In this document: positions 24,416 to 37,810 of the stretch, one piece after another | Position numbering within the stretch: the first letter of the stretch is position 1 | Layout: the number at the start of each line of letters is the position of its first letter | From: Chlorophyllum brunneum | Taxonomy: Eukaryota > Basidiomycota > Agaricomycetes > Agaricales > Agaricaceae | Direction of reading: 5' to 3' | DNA length: 64,000 nucleotides | Assembly: GCA_963576785.1 (NCBI GenBank) | Contig: OY756140.1 | Span: 1,116,001 to 1,180,000 of the forward strand | Program-made: the position numbers and the translations under genes | The notes under the pieces: generated by a model | The model's database searches: none | Told to the model about the DNA's origin: nothing | Seen by the model: the letters and a program-made list of their open reading frames with translations, nothing else

Positions 24416-24543
24416 CCAAGGTTGACACCGCGCACCTTTTCCCGGCCGTAGGGGAACCCAAAAGTAAGACCGAGAACCGCAGGAGCCACAGAGAAGCCGA
24501 GTATAGTCGTTAGGAGCATGCGCAGACCAAAGGAATGCCCCAT

Positions 24544-25209
24544 ATTTCAAAAGGAGTGTGGAATAGTTGGATGACAGAAGGAAACAAAGTAGAGGTAGTG
24601 GGACAAAAACCCGTTTTATATGCTGGGCGTGGTACTTCTAGCACTAGTACCGGCGTTTGACGGTATGAATGTAGCTAGTTCGGCTTGTGTTTATAAATGT
24701 CAGGCATCCCGTCCCAGATAGACGGCTGCAGCCAAGGCGTTTGAAAGGTTCAAACCAAATTTTCATTTTCAAGAACGCTTCCGCCGCGTTCAACGATCTG
24801 ATCCTCTGGTATGTGTTGGAAGCTCTGAAAGAAGATTATGCCAGATTCGCCGAAACGGTTCACTCTGAGCTCAAGAATCTTACAAGACAAGTACAATACC
24901 GCACATGATTTGCAAATCCAAAAGATGTGGGTTGTACACAGAATGGTAGATGGCACACTAATTCCAACCATCAGTTCGGAGCGGAGAACAAATATGAGAC
25001 GTGGCTATTTTTGGATTCGGGTCCAAACGGCCCTGCAAGAATCCTCGTGTCGATTTTAATTTGCGAGAGAAACGCTGCGAAACCTTACGGTAGCGGGAAA
25101 GGCGTGTAAATACACGCACAAGCGACGATTTCAGGGTGTCAATCGTCAAGCAAGCGTGCAAGAACCGAGTGATTACATACATAGGTATAACGTTAGTTGC
25201 AAAAATAGA
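24544..25209. other. Spacer between the two GH5 genes
   Basis: This holds the promoter of the broken glucanase (rev TATAAAA at 24614-24620) and the 3' flank of the intact one. Plus-strand frames at 24687-24908 and 24927-25109 translate without recognisable homology. A decayed gene cannot be excluded. Nothing else is seen. Confidence 0.45.
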
Positions 25210-26972
<1,763 letters not shown>

Positions 26973-27805
26973 GACTGCAGAAGCTTGTGCATGTCTTGAT
27001 GTGTCACAGTGTTTATATATCGAATCTGAGGGTCTATAATAGTCGACTCGAGGAACCGGCACGGACAAGCGGGTGTTAGAATGATGTGTTGCCATACGAT
27101 TGTTCGGTATCAGGCTTGAAGAACCATCTTCAAGACACTTTAGGTCTTGGAGCCCTAATGTAATTGGCTCATGTCAACTGGATCGCTATGGTTGGCACCA
27201 TCAGACCAGTCAGTTGAGAATAATCAATTCATTTATAGTCGCGAACGCGAGGGTGGATCATTTCTGAGGACGAGTGACCCAGAAGCCAGGGGAGGATTTG
27301 TGAGGATTTGCTGTAAAACGACGCAGACGCCCTATAATATCCCCTTTGGTTATGTTCCCAAATTTGAGCACGTTGTTCGCCGCTAGGCCGGAAGTATGGA
27401 AGTGGGACGGCAATGGAAAAGAAGCCAAGGCTTTGACCGGATGTCTGCATCAGAACGAGCCGAGAACCCCACACCTCCTTGGACCACAGCACCAACCCCT
27501 CTCAGTCGTTTTTGGGTACGCACTGGCAAGGCGGTAATTAAGCTGGAGGAATCATAAACACGAGGCGCACGACATAAACGGTGATTGTGGCAGACATGCG
27601 TGAAATTTGTCGACTCTAGCCGGACGGAGTAGGTAAAACGAGAAAAGCAGTGTGGGGCGCAGGGATATCAGCAACAGGTCCGTGATACGGGCGCCCGTCG
27701 CCAGCCTGGCACTGCTCGTCGCGCAGCGGCAAACACCGAACTCTAACTCGCTGCATATAATTACATACCATTCCCTTTGTCACTTGTTCATCTCGCACGT
27801 CCATC
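26973..27805. other. Divergent promoter region between GH5 and UAP1
   Basis: About 830 bp containing the rev TATATAAA of the glucanase and, near 27755, a weak AT-rich tract before the UAP1 start. Short open frames here show no recognisable protein. No RNA gene was recognised. Confidence 0.5.
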
Positions 27806-29339
27806 ATGTCTATCGATAATCTCAAGAAACGTTACGAGGCTGCAGGACAAGGCCACCTTCTCAAGTTCTGGGACAGCCTCTCTCCCGCTGGCCAGAAAGC
27901 ACTCACCGCCCAACTCGAGGCCCTCGACATCGAGCGCATCAATCGCATCTACAAGAAGGCTATCGTTGGTGAAGCCGCCCTAAGCGACCCCACAATTCAG
28001 GCTGGGGCTATCGAGCCTATTCCAAAGGATGCCACCGACTCCGTTGGAGGTAACCCTGCGAAACAGCAGGAATGGCGACGGATCGGTCTCGATGCCATTT
28101 CTCGTGGCCAGGTCGGTGTTCTACTCCTGGCCGGTGGCCAGGGTACTCGCCTAGGCAGCAGTGCACCTAAGGGGTGTTATGACATTGGACTTCCATCCCA
28201 TAAGTCTTTATTTCAATACCAGGCCGAGCGGATCGCTCGCTTGCAGCGTGTCGCAGAACAAGAGAATAACAAGCAAGCCGGGTCGATAATAATACCTTGG
28301 TACGTCATGACGAGTGGTCCGACTCGCCGTGATACCGAGGATTTCTTCACTCGAAACTCGTATTTTGGTTTGAAGCCTGCTAATGTCATTTTCTTTGAAC
28401 AAGGTATTTCCCTTTATTATCCGGTGTGTCTCCGTATCAATACCTGATTGCGCAGGTATTCTCCCCTGTCTAACAATGGAAGGGAAGGTTCTTCTCGAAA
28501 CCCCTTCTCGTGTCGCCGTTGCTCCTGATGGCAACGGTGGAGTATATGCTGCTACTAGGGCTTCCCTCTCCTCCCACAAAACTGATTCAGTCCTCTCCGA
28601 CATGGAAAAACGTGGCATCCTCTATGTTCACACCTATTGTGTGGATAACTGCCTAGTTCGTGTGGCTGATCCCGTTTTCCTCGGCTACGGTATTCAGAAA
28701 CAAGCCGATTGCGCTGCCAAGGTTGTTCCCAAAGCGTCGCCTACAGAATCTGTTGGTGTCGTTGCCCGCCGTAACAACAAATATGGCGTCGTCGAATACT
28801 CGGAAATCTCTGCAGAACAGGCTGAACGGCGAGATCCAGAGACCGGCGACCTCGCCTTCCGAGCTGGGAATATCGCTAATCACTTCTACACTACTGCTTT
28901 CCTAAAACGTGTGGAGAGCTTCGAAGATGAGCTGGCGTTCCACATTGCTCGTAAAAAGATTACCCACGTCGACCTCGAGTCCGGTCAGACCGTCAAGCCA
29001 AGCAAGCCCAACGGGATGAAGCTCGAGATGTTTGTTTTCGACGTCTTCCCCTTCACTGAACGCTTCGCTGTCCTGGAAGTCGAGAGGCACGAAGAATTTA
29101 GCCCCCTGAAAAACGCTCCTGGTACCGGTTCAGATGATTCTGGCACTAGTCGCCACGACCTGCTTCGTCAGCACCAACGTTTCTTAGAGGGCGCTGGTGC
29201 GAGCGTCAAGCAAGGTGTCACCATTGAAATTTCGCCTCTCGTCACCTACGCTGGCGAGGGTTTGCAGAGTGTAAAGGGCAAGACGTTCACCAAGTCGGGT
29301 ATGGTTGAATCCGCAGAGGAGCTGGAGGTTTTGGTCTAG
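27806..29339 (+). CDS. UAP1: UDP-N-acetylglucosamine pyrophosphorylase
   Basis: Makes UDP-GlcNAc from UTP and GlcNAc-1-phosphate, the precursor for chitin, N-glycans and GPI anchors. There are two exons, 27806-28403 and 28455-29339. The nucleotide-binding motif LLLAGGQGTRLGSSAPKG starts near 28125. Further family blocks are MTSGPTRRDTEDFF, FFEQGILPCL across the intron, and RVADPVFLGYGI. VVARRNNKYGVVEYSEI and KLEMFVFDVFPFTERFAVLE follow. Length is about 493 residues, typical for eukaryotic UAP. The start follows a short leader with cgtccatcATG. It acts in the cytosol. Confidence 0.95.
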
Positions 29340-29587
29340 ACACAAAAAGTGGTTGTTTTGCATTCGGACCTCCCATTGGACAATTGTATAAGGGCACTAT
29401 AATGACTTAGGAACGTAAAGCAGAAGTATCCATGGACTAGAGTTCGTGTTCGTAGGTTGTCGTTGCACTGTTACCTATCCAAGACCTTCAAATCATATGT
29501 TCCATAAGTTTTGCCGAGTTTGTCAACCAGAGTATGCTTGTCGGACAATGAATCACCATGGACAGCAAATATCATGATATTCAAGAT

Positions 29588-31747
29588 CTACCCAGCACCA
29601 TCGATGCTCTTCTTGACTCTGGGTATCTTCTTTTCCAACTTCTCCAATTCCTCTTTGAGAGCTGCGAATTGCCGTTGAGCCCGTTCTGCGGTAGGCTTTT
29701 GTTTTAACTACGCCCAAAGTGGGCCAAACCCCGATGAGTTGGGCGAACACAGTGGTAAAAAGAGGAAAGTGCTGACTTCTTTACAGCAAATTAGAAGTTT
29801 GTCGATGATTATGTTCTTCTCGGCTTGAACTTCTTCCACTTCTTTCTTGAGCTGTTGGGCCTGTCTCCGGGCGGTCGACAGCACCAAAATGTGGATGGGA
29901 CCGATAAGGGTTGGCAAAATTGTCAAAACGAAGCGGGGAAAGAGATAAATTGAGCAATGCACGAAATGAATGCAGAGAGAAAGGTAGGCCACCTCTTCGT
30001 CCAGTTTATCCGCCCGATTCCGCTCGTTCTGTAGCAGTTGTTTTGATTCTGCTGTGCGGGCCCGAGATAATAGAACTTCGAGTTCTTTCGAACGTATAAC
30101 GCATTCGAAATGCCTTTCCCGCAGTTCATATTGTCGAAGGACATCCTTCAATCGTTCACGGACGCTGCGGATCGAAATTAAAATAAAGATATACACCAGT
30201 ATACATGCAAAATTTCAGAACTTACACGCCGTCAAAGATGTCCTCCAGCGTCTTTCTCGCCCTACAGGAGTCAGCGACGCAGTGATCTAATAAATATTAC
30301 GACTTACTCCTGTGGATCGTCGTTCCAATTCTTCTTGAGTCGTTCCTGTCGTGGCTCCACATGGTCTTCCTGTGTATCAACGATATTGGGTGTTTGGTGT
30401 TCTGGTTTCTAGACAGGAAGAACGATGACTTGACTTCACGCACCCATTCCCCGACGTCTTCCGCATTCTCAGTGAGATCCATCAACTCCACGGCCAGAAT
30501 TTCATCCTGGTCCTCCATGCTCACGTCCTCTGGTGTCTGGTCTTCATCAAGTGACCGACCATTATGAGTAAAGATAAATTGAATGTTGGGTTTGCCTGCC
30601 GAGGCTTGCTCTTTCGTAGCTTCTACTCTGGGGACAGCGCTGCTGCCGTCGACCTTCTTTCCTGGGTCTTCCATCCGGTCTGTAAACGCGCTGAACAAGC
30701 GAGAGAATTTGGTTTTCCGAGAGATCCTGAAGAAGAGTTCGGCGCGGTAACGACAGACGACCTTGATGACGATGTCGGGCATTTCTCGGTACTTGGTGTC
30801 CTGGAGCTTTGCCTTGTCGTCTTGCTTGGCGAGACTATTCCGCGCTTGTAGGAGCTGGGTGGAGTGTCAACAAAACAAAGGAATTGAGGCCGGGATGGCA
30901 TACTTCATTTTGCTGGTCGTCGACCTCCTGTTTCAAAATTTTGTGGTCCTCCTGCGCAATATGAGCATAGGACATCGGATGAGGCCGCTGTACGCACTCG
31001 CAGACGTTTGTTCTCCTAGATTGAAAATGAGAGAAACCCAAGTCAAGAGAATGATCAGTCGCACTTTCTGCAGCTCACGGGCGAGCCCCTCAATCTTAGC
31101 TTTGCTTTGATTCGCCTTTGTCAATTGTGATTTGGCTAGATGAGGAATGAGGTATGTATACTGCTGTGATTACGCTCCGCGAACCTGCGTCCTTGTCCTT
31201 GGTCAACTTCTGTTTCTCCTTTGCATGATCTCGTTCGGCGCGCTTGAATTCTGCAAACTGAATTCTTCTCGTTTGAATAATTGGGTAATTCTATAAAGGG
31301 GACTCCTGACCAATTCAAAGTATTTGGCGTGGATGGCATTCTCCTCCATGCCTTTGATAGATATCTGCGCCTCCTCAGCTGCATGTGCCACCGGTCAAAT
31401 TGCTTCAACGTCTGGGGGAAAGGAGTGGACACACCAAATCTTCTTTCCTCTTCTTCTTCAAGCACTTCCTCCTCTTCCAGCGCGGCTATTCTGTTCTTGA
31501 CGCTTTCGTACATGCTTGCGGGGTCAGCGGGTGGATCATTCCGCTTCTTGCCCTTTGTGTTCTGTGTGCCGTTTATAGGGGTGGAGGCTGGTTGTGGGGT
31601 GGTAGGTGTGCGAGCTGGGGGTTGTGTAGATGTTGGAGGAGCTGGGGGAGCCGATGCGGGGGCGGGAGGCGCAGGGCCTGGGGGTGGAGGTTTAGCCAGT
31701 CTAGTAGACGCGCTTGGGGGAGTCTGGCTAGCAGTTGTTCCGTTCAT
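29588..31747 (-). CDS. Taxilin-like coiled-coil protein with an embedded SUMO-like domain
   Basis: The start at 31747 gives a Pro/Ala-rich N-terminus (MNGTTASQTPPSAS), then MYESVKNRIAALEEEE and long coiled coils. LARELQK/ENKRLR/EDHKILKQEV and, near 30090-30180, RERLKDVLRQYELRERHFE match taxilins, the syntaxin-binding coiled-coil family. Between them, at 30480-30782 and in frame after LLQARNSLAKQDD, lies a beta-grasp segment: IVIKVVCRYRAELFFRISRK and FIFTHNGRSLDEDQTPEDVS, then MEDQDEILAVEL. It resembles SUMO but lacks a GG end. Introns of 45-65 bp link the parts. The last exons (KNIIIDKLLICCKE, then ERAQRQFAALKEELEKLEK) are less certain. The SUMO-like part could instead be a separate nested gene (30297-30782). 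Confidence 0.62.
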
Positions 31748-32248
31748 GTGGACAGTTTGGAAGCAGGCTGGACGTCGCGCTTGGCGATGGCCAGGGGATA
31801 AATTGTCGATGACACTTGCGTGTGCAGGAACAAGATGCGTTGTGTATTTAGTCACCACTGTGCAGGTGTTTGTGCTCAAGTTGGCATAAACGGAAAACCA
31901 TTGTGCAAATGGCAAACCACCACCTCTGAGCTCGAAACCAGCTCAGCTTTCCACAGCACACTGCATCTATATTCCAGCCCCGTCTACTGAGTACTATCTA
32001 GACTCCAAGGCACCGCATGCGTCAGCAAGCTCCATTCCGTCATTGATCCTCCACTGGCCACATCAGAGGATGCGCATGGCTGTATCCCTCCAGCAGGCAC
32101 CCACGCAGGACACGGGGGTCTGGGCAGCGGGTCGAGCGACATGGTACCTGGCCATTGGAGGGCAGCCGTCACGTCATCGCCCGCTGTCACGCCGACATTG
32201 GTAACGTGACAAGCGCGTCTGGCGCGTCTGCTCTTGTGATCGACGTCC
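31748..32248. other. Divergent promoter region between the taxilin-like gene and BRCA2
   Basis: About 500 bp between divergent starts. The in-frame extension of the taxilin ORF up to 31915 is probably not translated. No other gene was recognised. Confidence 0.5.
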
Positions 32249-35200
32249 ATGATGCCTGCTGGTGTGTAATTGTCCCGCAACACACACATATTCTGACCTC
32301 CAGCTCCAAGAACACACACCACCCAGCTCTCCAGTCAAAAAGAGACCCAGACTATCCTCGCCAGAAAACCTTGTTCAGACCCCCTCCCATGCCCAGCCCC
32401 CACTCAGCTTCGCAAAGGCCACCACACTGCTCCCCATAGACGTGGCTCGCTCCCCCAATCTCGGCGATGACCCAGACAACCCTTTTACCAGTCAGCACCC
32501 CCCACACTCTTCGGTCCCCCGAAGTTTCGGCTTTGCGTCTGCTTCCTCAATAAAGGATGTTCACACTCCATCTCGAGAACGCTCTCCGCCCGAAGAACAG
32601 GACTACGATGCATGGTTTGGACCCTCCACAGAGATCCTTCCGGTTGGCTTCCACAGCCCTTCCTTCGCCTCTGCATCATCTTTGACCTCTCAACCTACTG
32701 GTTTCGTTAGCCTCGGACCAAAATCGATCAAGGCCCCTTCCGCTGCAGCACTTGCCAAGGCTCGGGAGCAATTCAAAATCTGGGATGAAAACCCGGAGGA
32801 TACAGAGAATAGCAATCCATCAGAAGTTAACGTACCCGCACCAATTCATGCCCAGCCTGCGTTCCACCGCCCCGCCCTCCGCACTATGGATAACAGCTTC
32901 CAAACACCTAGCACCCCTTCACCCTCTGGATTTTCACGTCCTGCTCTTTCAGGAAAATCACCTGTAGTCGGTCACCTGAGGAAACCGTTCCGATCACCTT
33001 TAACCAGAAATACCCAAAGCAAAGGGTTCATCGGCTCTCCTCTCAATCCGCAAGCTCAGACAGCTTCATCATCGGCTACAAATATCTCATCACAGCGCCC
33101 AACGGCTTCCACAATGCCCACAACACCTCTTCGGCTCACAAGCACCACACTGAGACTTTCAACACCAGTCCCCGCCCCTGCAAGCCCCCCGCGAACTACA
33201 CCTGCTCCCTTTGTCACCCCTTTCAAACCCGGAATGCGCCCTGGAGAACGTGGATGGGTAAAACTCCAGGAATCAGTACGGAAAGGAGGACCGCAGAGTG
33301 CGCCTCAAACCCCAATATCACGGCCTCACAACATCTCCCGTCAGCTCACTCTCAAACAACACAAATCATTCTTCGACTTATGTGCGTGCACTTTTACGAG
33401 TATGTCAAGTGTACGCTCACGGTCAAAGTCCAGGCCCTCCACCTAACCGGAAGACTCTTATTACTTCTGGGTTGCGCCCACAACGCTTCACGCAGGAAGA
33501 CTTTGAGTCCATGGAGATGTGTGTGGCTTCCACTGCAGTCCTGGACAAACTCATGACTATACGCACAGAAATATACTCGATCTTCAACAGATAACCCCTG
33601 CACTCGCTGCATACTACTCCTTTCATACTGCGTCAACCCTTCCACCGTCACAAACAGATGAACCGCCACAATTACTGGGCCCTACAGCTGCCCTGGAGGA
33701 GCTTCACAATCTGGGATGTAGTCTAGCTACAAAAGCTTGGGTCGACAACCATTGGGGTCTAATACTATGGAAACTCGCTGGGATGGTCGCTTTGGATCCA
33801 GAGAGTGAGAGTAACACAAAAACAAAGCGATGGTGCTGGGCAGAAGCCAAACGGCAGCTATTGTATCGGTGAGATCGTCTTTCACTTTCCCTCCTCAACA
33901 TGCTCATCCCATACAGATATGAACGAGAATTAAACCAAGCCAAACGGCCTGCGCTACGCCTTATCTCCACACAAGATGCACCGGCCGCATTTCCAATGGC
34001 TTTGTGTGTATCAAATATACTCTGGTCGGAATCTGAGGATGCACCAGGGGTTACTTATCCCGAACTTGAAGTCACGGATGGATGGTATCGCCTCAAGGCA
34101 AAGGTTGATGTCCCCATGGTTAGAGCAGTGAAAAGGGGTGTAATCCGTGTTGGGAGGAAAATAGGTGTTGCCGGAGCGAGGGTAAGGGTTACGTTTCCTC
34201 TCTGATCCCACTAACCAGGTCTCTAGCTTGACTCGGGACGCAAAGAACCGCAAGAAATCCTAGGCGCATATAACAGTGTGAAATTGGTGCTGAGTGGAAA
34301 CTCGACACATTTACTTCCTTGGGACGCCAAACTAGGTTTCATGAAGGGGCCGTGTGTGTCCACTATGCATAGTTTAACACCAGACGGTGGTCCCATCGCC
34401 GCTATGGACCTTGTTGTAGTGAAGGTAAAGTCCCACAAATGATGATGTTTGGTACACGTGCTCATCATACATCAGTCTCACGCCGTTGCATTTATCGAAT
34501 TTACTGTAGATTCCAGTGGACGAAAACGGAGAGAAGGACCCAGAGGCGAAGCTGAAGAGATGAAAATCAACGAAGAATGGAAGGTCTGATATTTCTGGTA
34601 TTCAATGGCACGCACGATGCCGTGTTCTGAAACATGACTCTAGAAAAGGCGCGAACATGAATCCTCAAAACTCCATACAGACTTCGAAAACAAGGTATCA
34701 AGATATCAATCGTACATCGACAAACTGGAGCGACGAGCGGGAAATACCTTGCGCCGATGTTCCGACGGTATGCTGATCCGTTTTAGCAGTTTTCGGAGAA
34801 GACTAAACTACAATCGCAGATGAACCGCCGGATCACATTGAGAACCTTTACGATCAGTTGGAGGAGCACGATGATGCAATGGGTTTGTTGAGTCGCATTA
34901 CCCCGCATGATGCGGCCTGGCTTGCGAAACACATTCGGCAGTGTATGGAAGTGGAACGCAAGCGCATTGGAGACGCTATTGAGAGAGACCTTGAGGTAAC
35001 TTTGGGTTCCTCTGCGTCGATCCAGACACTTATTGTGACTACACACAAAGGCAACATGTCCCCCAAGAGACGTTCGCAGCTTCCGAGTCGTTGCCGTAGA
35101 AGACTCGCAAACGTGCCGCAGGCCTGCGAATAGATATGCTCAGCTCACAGTCTGGGACGTATTGAGCTTGACATTATCTGAAGGAGCTAAAATCGGGACT

Positions 35201-35388
35201 ATTGAAGCTGGTAGTCGGTTTTTGGTATGGTGGTATTCTAGAATATGATCGTGGAACTTACATAGCCAACGCAGATCACCAACCTGATTCCTCAACAACA
35301 GGGAGCATGGATGGGGAACGCACCCAATTCACAAATCTTTCTCGCCACGACGCGCTCAACAAAGTGGCACAAGCTTAAAAATCGTTAA
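32249..35388 (+). CDS. BRH2: BRCA2/Brh2 homologue, Rad51 mediator
   Basis: Loads Rad51 on single-stranded DNA in homologous recombination. Exon 1 is tiny (32249-32261, MMPA), joined to EHTPPSSPVKKRPRL. The N-terminal half is Ser/Pro-rich with BRC-like elements: GFASASS (near 32530), SFASASS (near 32655), and GFVSLGPKSIKAPSAAALAK followed by AREQF (32700-32775). The DNA-binding part starts near 33440 (RKTLITSGLRPQRFTQEDF). It holds the helical domain (TKAWVDNHWGLILWKLA), OB1 (YERELNQAKRPALRLI, TDGWYRLKAKVD, AVKRGVIRVG), OB2 with a Glu/Arg-rich tower near 34640-35000, and OB3 (RDVRSFRVVAVEDSQT, LTVWDVLSLTLSEG). The end, RSTKWHKLKNR, sits at 35388. About ten introns are present. Confidence 0.92.
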
Positions 35389-35652
35389 TCCAAACCGTTC
35401 TCATTGCCTACATTGTTCAATTGTTCAGTCGTATTTTGAGTGGCTGCTGTATATTCACAACTCATAATATCTCTTTCGGTGTATGGCAGAGTAGCATGTG
35501 GTAAACAGGGTGAGCGATGTGCTCAGGAGACAGCGACTTTGTGCCTGATGGTGTACACCTCGCTCGCTTCATTTAATCTCAGCTGTCTCCCGGAAAGTTT
35601 TAGGTGTCTAGTCTATTAAGTAATAGCATAAATAACCAAGCACATAGATAAT

Positions 35653-37440
35653 CTAATTAACCGTAGCCAGACCATACTTCTGGAAGACCTCGTTGTAATC
35701 TCCAGTGTCTTCATGACCCATGCAAACTACAGTTGGCTTGCTGCCGGAACTAGGACCAAAGACCCTCGCTGCAACACGACGGATGGTGTTGCTGTCGACT
35801 TGATCAATCTTGTCTGTCATTTCGGTAATGGGAACCTTACGCCCATGCACCAGGATCTATTCAAGCACATCAGCTTTGAAGAACAAAAGGATGTCGCATG
35901 ATGATGCACCTGTCTACCCAAGTCTTCAACCTCGACGGCCCGACTCTCCAAGGCCATCATTAGACTCGACTTGAGCTGATTCTTGGCCCTATTTAGCTCG
36001 ACGGAAGGAATGGCAGTGTAGAGCAGCAAGCTTAATTGATGTACAAGGTGGGGTAAAATTTGACTAGGTGTATTCCCGCTCCTTAGACCGGACGCAGCAG
36101 GGAGGAAAGAGCCAAAAAGGCCAAAGAGGGACGAGTCAGTATAAATGTGGTGGAAGGATGCACAGTGGTCAATTTGTGGGTAGTGGTTGAGGATATGGGT
36201 ATAGAGTCGAGAGTACATTCCCTTTCCGGGACCACCTGGGAAGGGGACATGATGAGAAGTGTGCACGTACATGTATGAGGCGAATCTTACCTGCAGAGAA
36301 ACTGCCGCCTCCTCCGAGAAGTACCTGCATAGTAGCAAGGGCATATATATCGTCATCATGGATCCCGACACCCTCATATGCAACATAGAGGTGATTGAAC
36401 TCGGCCTTGGGATCGTGTATAAAGCGGTGCCCGCCTGTGTAAGTCGACGTAGGACTCTTGGGTGTCGTGGGAGAGGCGGAGTTAGGAAAGAGATAGGATG
36501 CCGCTCGTGTCAGGGACTTGGCAACTGAGGGAGAAGAGGGATTGAGAAGGTGGGTTGGTATTGAGGGATTGTTGGAGTTAATACGGGAGCCGCTTGTCTG
36601 AGATGCAGAAGGTGGTTCGAGTGAGGCAAAGAATTTGTCTGTAAGCTCAACAAGTTCGTCGTGGTGCATGCCTGCGCCTGCAATTACCATGCACTCTGGT
36701 CGATACCATGCGTTCATTGCAGTACGAAGTGTGAGCTCGTCAATGAGATTGACCCGGTCCTCAGGACACAGGAGGGCATTGCCAAGTCCCCTCTCGCCAT
36801 AGGCAGCACTGTGAAGGATTTCGGGAAGAAACATGTCGGGCTTGTTTTGGATTTCCCGTACTTCGTAAAAGGCAGCATCCCGTTGGGCTTCTATTTCTTC
36901 GGGGTGGAATGAGGGATTGAGTACTGTGTCTGCAATGAGTGAAAGAGCGAGGGGTGTCGCTTGGTGGAAGTGGGACGACTGATACATGATAGATTCACGG
37001 GAAGATGAACACATGATTTGTCCTCCCAGCGAATGGACTGCGGTCGACATTTCCTCGCCTGTGCGGGTCCGTGTGCTCTGGTACATGATTTTGAGAAACC
37101 CATTGCGAGGAATTCAGAAGAAAAAGAATACCTTGAAAGCCATTCTATCCAAAAAGTGGCTGACACCAGACACCTCTGGCCATTCATACCGCGAACCTGC
37201 ATCTACGTACAGACCAACAGAGGAGAAGTGGCCAGGCGTTGCCTCTGTCGCAACCCGAATCTTGTTGGGGAGTGTCGTGATCTTCACTGATGGTTCTGCA
37301 GCCTCTGTGGTATATGAACGACCATTCCTGAGTCTGGCTGGCAAACGGCCATGGCGAAGAAGGGCGGCATTGGCGTTGCGCATCGTGCCTAAGTCGTTGG
37401 CTGGGACGAGCCGTAGGTGGCGAGAAATCAGCTCCGCCAT
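35653..37440 (-). CDS. MAS2: Mitochondrial processing peptidase alpha subunit
   Basis: Non-catalytic subunit of the matrix protease that removes presequences; it binds substrate through a flexible loop. The start at 37440 gives MAELISRHLRLVPANDLG with an Arg-rich presequence, then VGLYVDAGSRYE. The HxxEH zinc motif of the beta subunit is degenerate here (HFLDRMAFK), as expected for alpha. The glycine-rich loop reads GGGGSFSAG, then GPGKGMYSRL across an intron near 36250-36290. The end is EVFQKYGLATVN. Length is about 520-530 residues, normal. The gene is convergent with BRCA2, with 264 bp between stops. A tRNA-Cys gene on the other strand lies only 50 bp upstream of the start. Confidence 0.92.
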
Positions 37441-37489
37441 TGCGTAAACAAGACCCACAATTTCTTCAGTTTGCCCTAGAAAAAAGCAA

Positions 37490-37590
37490 GTCCCAATAGC
37501 TAAGTGGTTATAGCATGCGATTGCAGTACTGCCGGTGATGGATTCAGGCACGCTATCGCAGGGTCGGGTGTTCGAATCACCCTTGGGACT
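37490..37590 (+). tRNA. tRNA-Cys(GCA) with a 28-nt intron
   Basis: Full cloverleaf: acceptor GTCCCAA pairs with TTGGGAC, D-stem GCTA/TAGC, anticodon stem TGCGA (37516-37520) with TCGCA (37556-37560). The T-arm is GGGTG-TTCGAAT-CACCC. The anticodon GCA is at 37523-37525. An intron at 37527-37554 follows position 37, and it contains TGC that can pair with the anticodon, as in canonical nuclear tRNA introns. The discriminator base is U, the cysteine identity base. A run of seven T (37590-37596) ends the Pol III unit. Confidence 0.95.
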
Positions 37591-37810
37591 TTTTTTCCAG
37601 TTGCCACGATATTGTCCATCCTTTGTTCTTATGTATACTCTTTGCTTTTCAGGCGTACGGATTCGTTTTTCCCTCTGATACATGAGTTGACAACTGTCAG
37701 AAGAGCGGTGCGGGGAAGTCGGCCTCTTCGGAGAATAGTATGTCCATCAAAAGCACCTGTGTCTCTGGTGAACCTGACCCTCCCTTCCCTTCCCTTCAAC
37801 CTTGTTCATC

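Larger units (their letters stand above)
21833..24543 (-). pseudogene. EXG1: GH5 exo-beta-1,3-glucanase gene disrupted by a LINE insertion
   Basis: Exg1-type glucanase that would hydrolyse cell-wall beta-1,3-glucan. The start at 24543 gives MGHSFGLRMLLTTILGFSV, a signal peptide, then FPYGREKVRGVNLGGWLVL. There the frame runs into the antisense poly(A) of a LINE (23442-24400), adds poly-Phe and stops. Beyond the insertion all later exons look intact: PWITPSLFD, LNHVRLPIGFWAF, the acid/base IAPLNE/PAGF across an intron, the nucleophile region VVGEWSP (near 22160), and the end HKYPDICN. No other frameshift or stop was seen, so loss is probably recent. The paralogue 25210-26972 is in tandem. A TATAAAA (rev) at 24614-24620 lies about 70 bp upstream of the start. 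Confidence 0.85.

Noticed and set aside
24129..24461. Minus-strand frame with poly-Phe
   Set aside because: It is only the antisense of the LINE poly(A) plus flanking DNA, not a protein.
24687..25109. Plus-strand frames between the GH5 genes
   Set aside because: They look faintly protein-like but match nothing I know and are broken by stops; not enough support for a pseudogene call.
30297..30782. Stand-alone SUMO-like gene of 161 codons
   Set aside because: It needs a start at 30782 with no spacer from upstream coding exons, and its last 40 residues read through a good intron. A single spliced gene explains the flanking taxilin blocks better. It stays open as an alternative.
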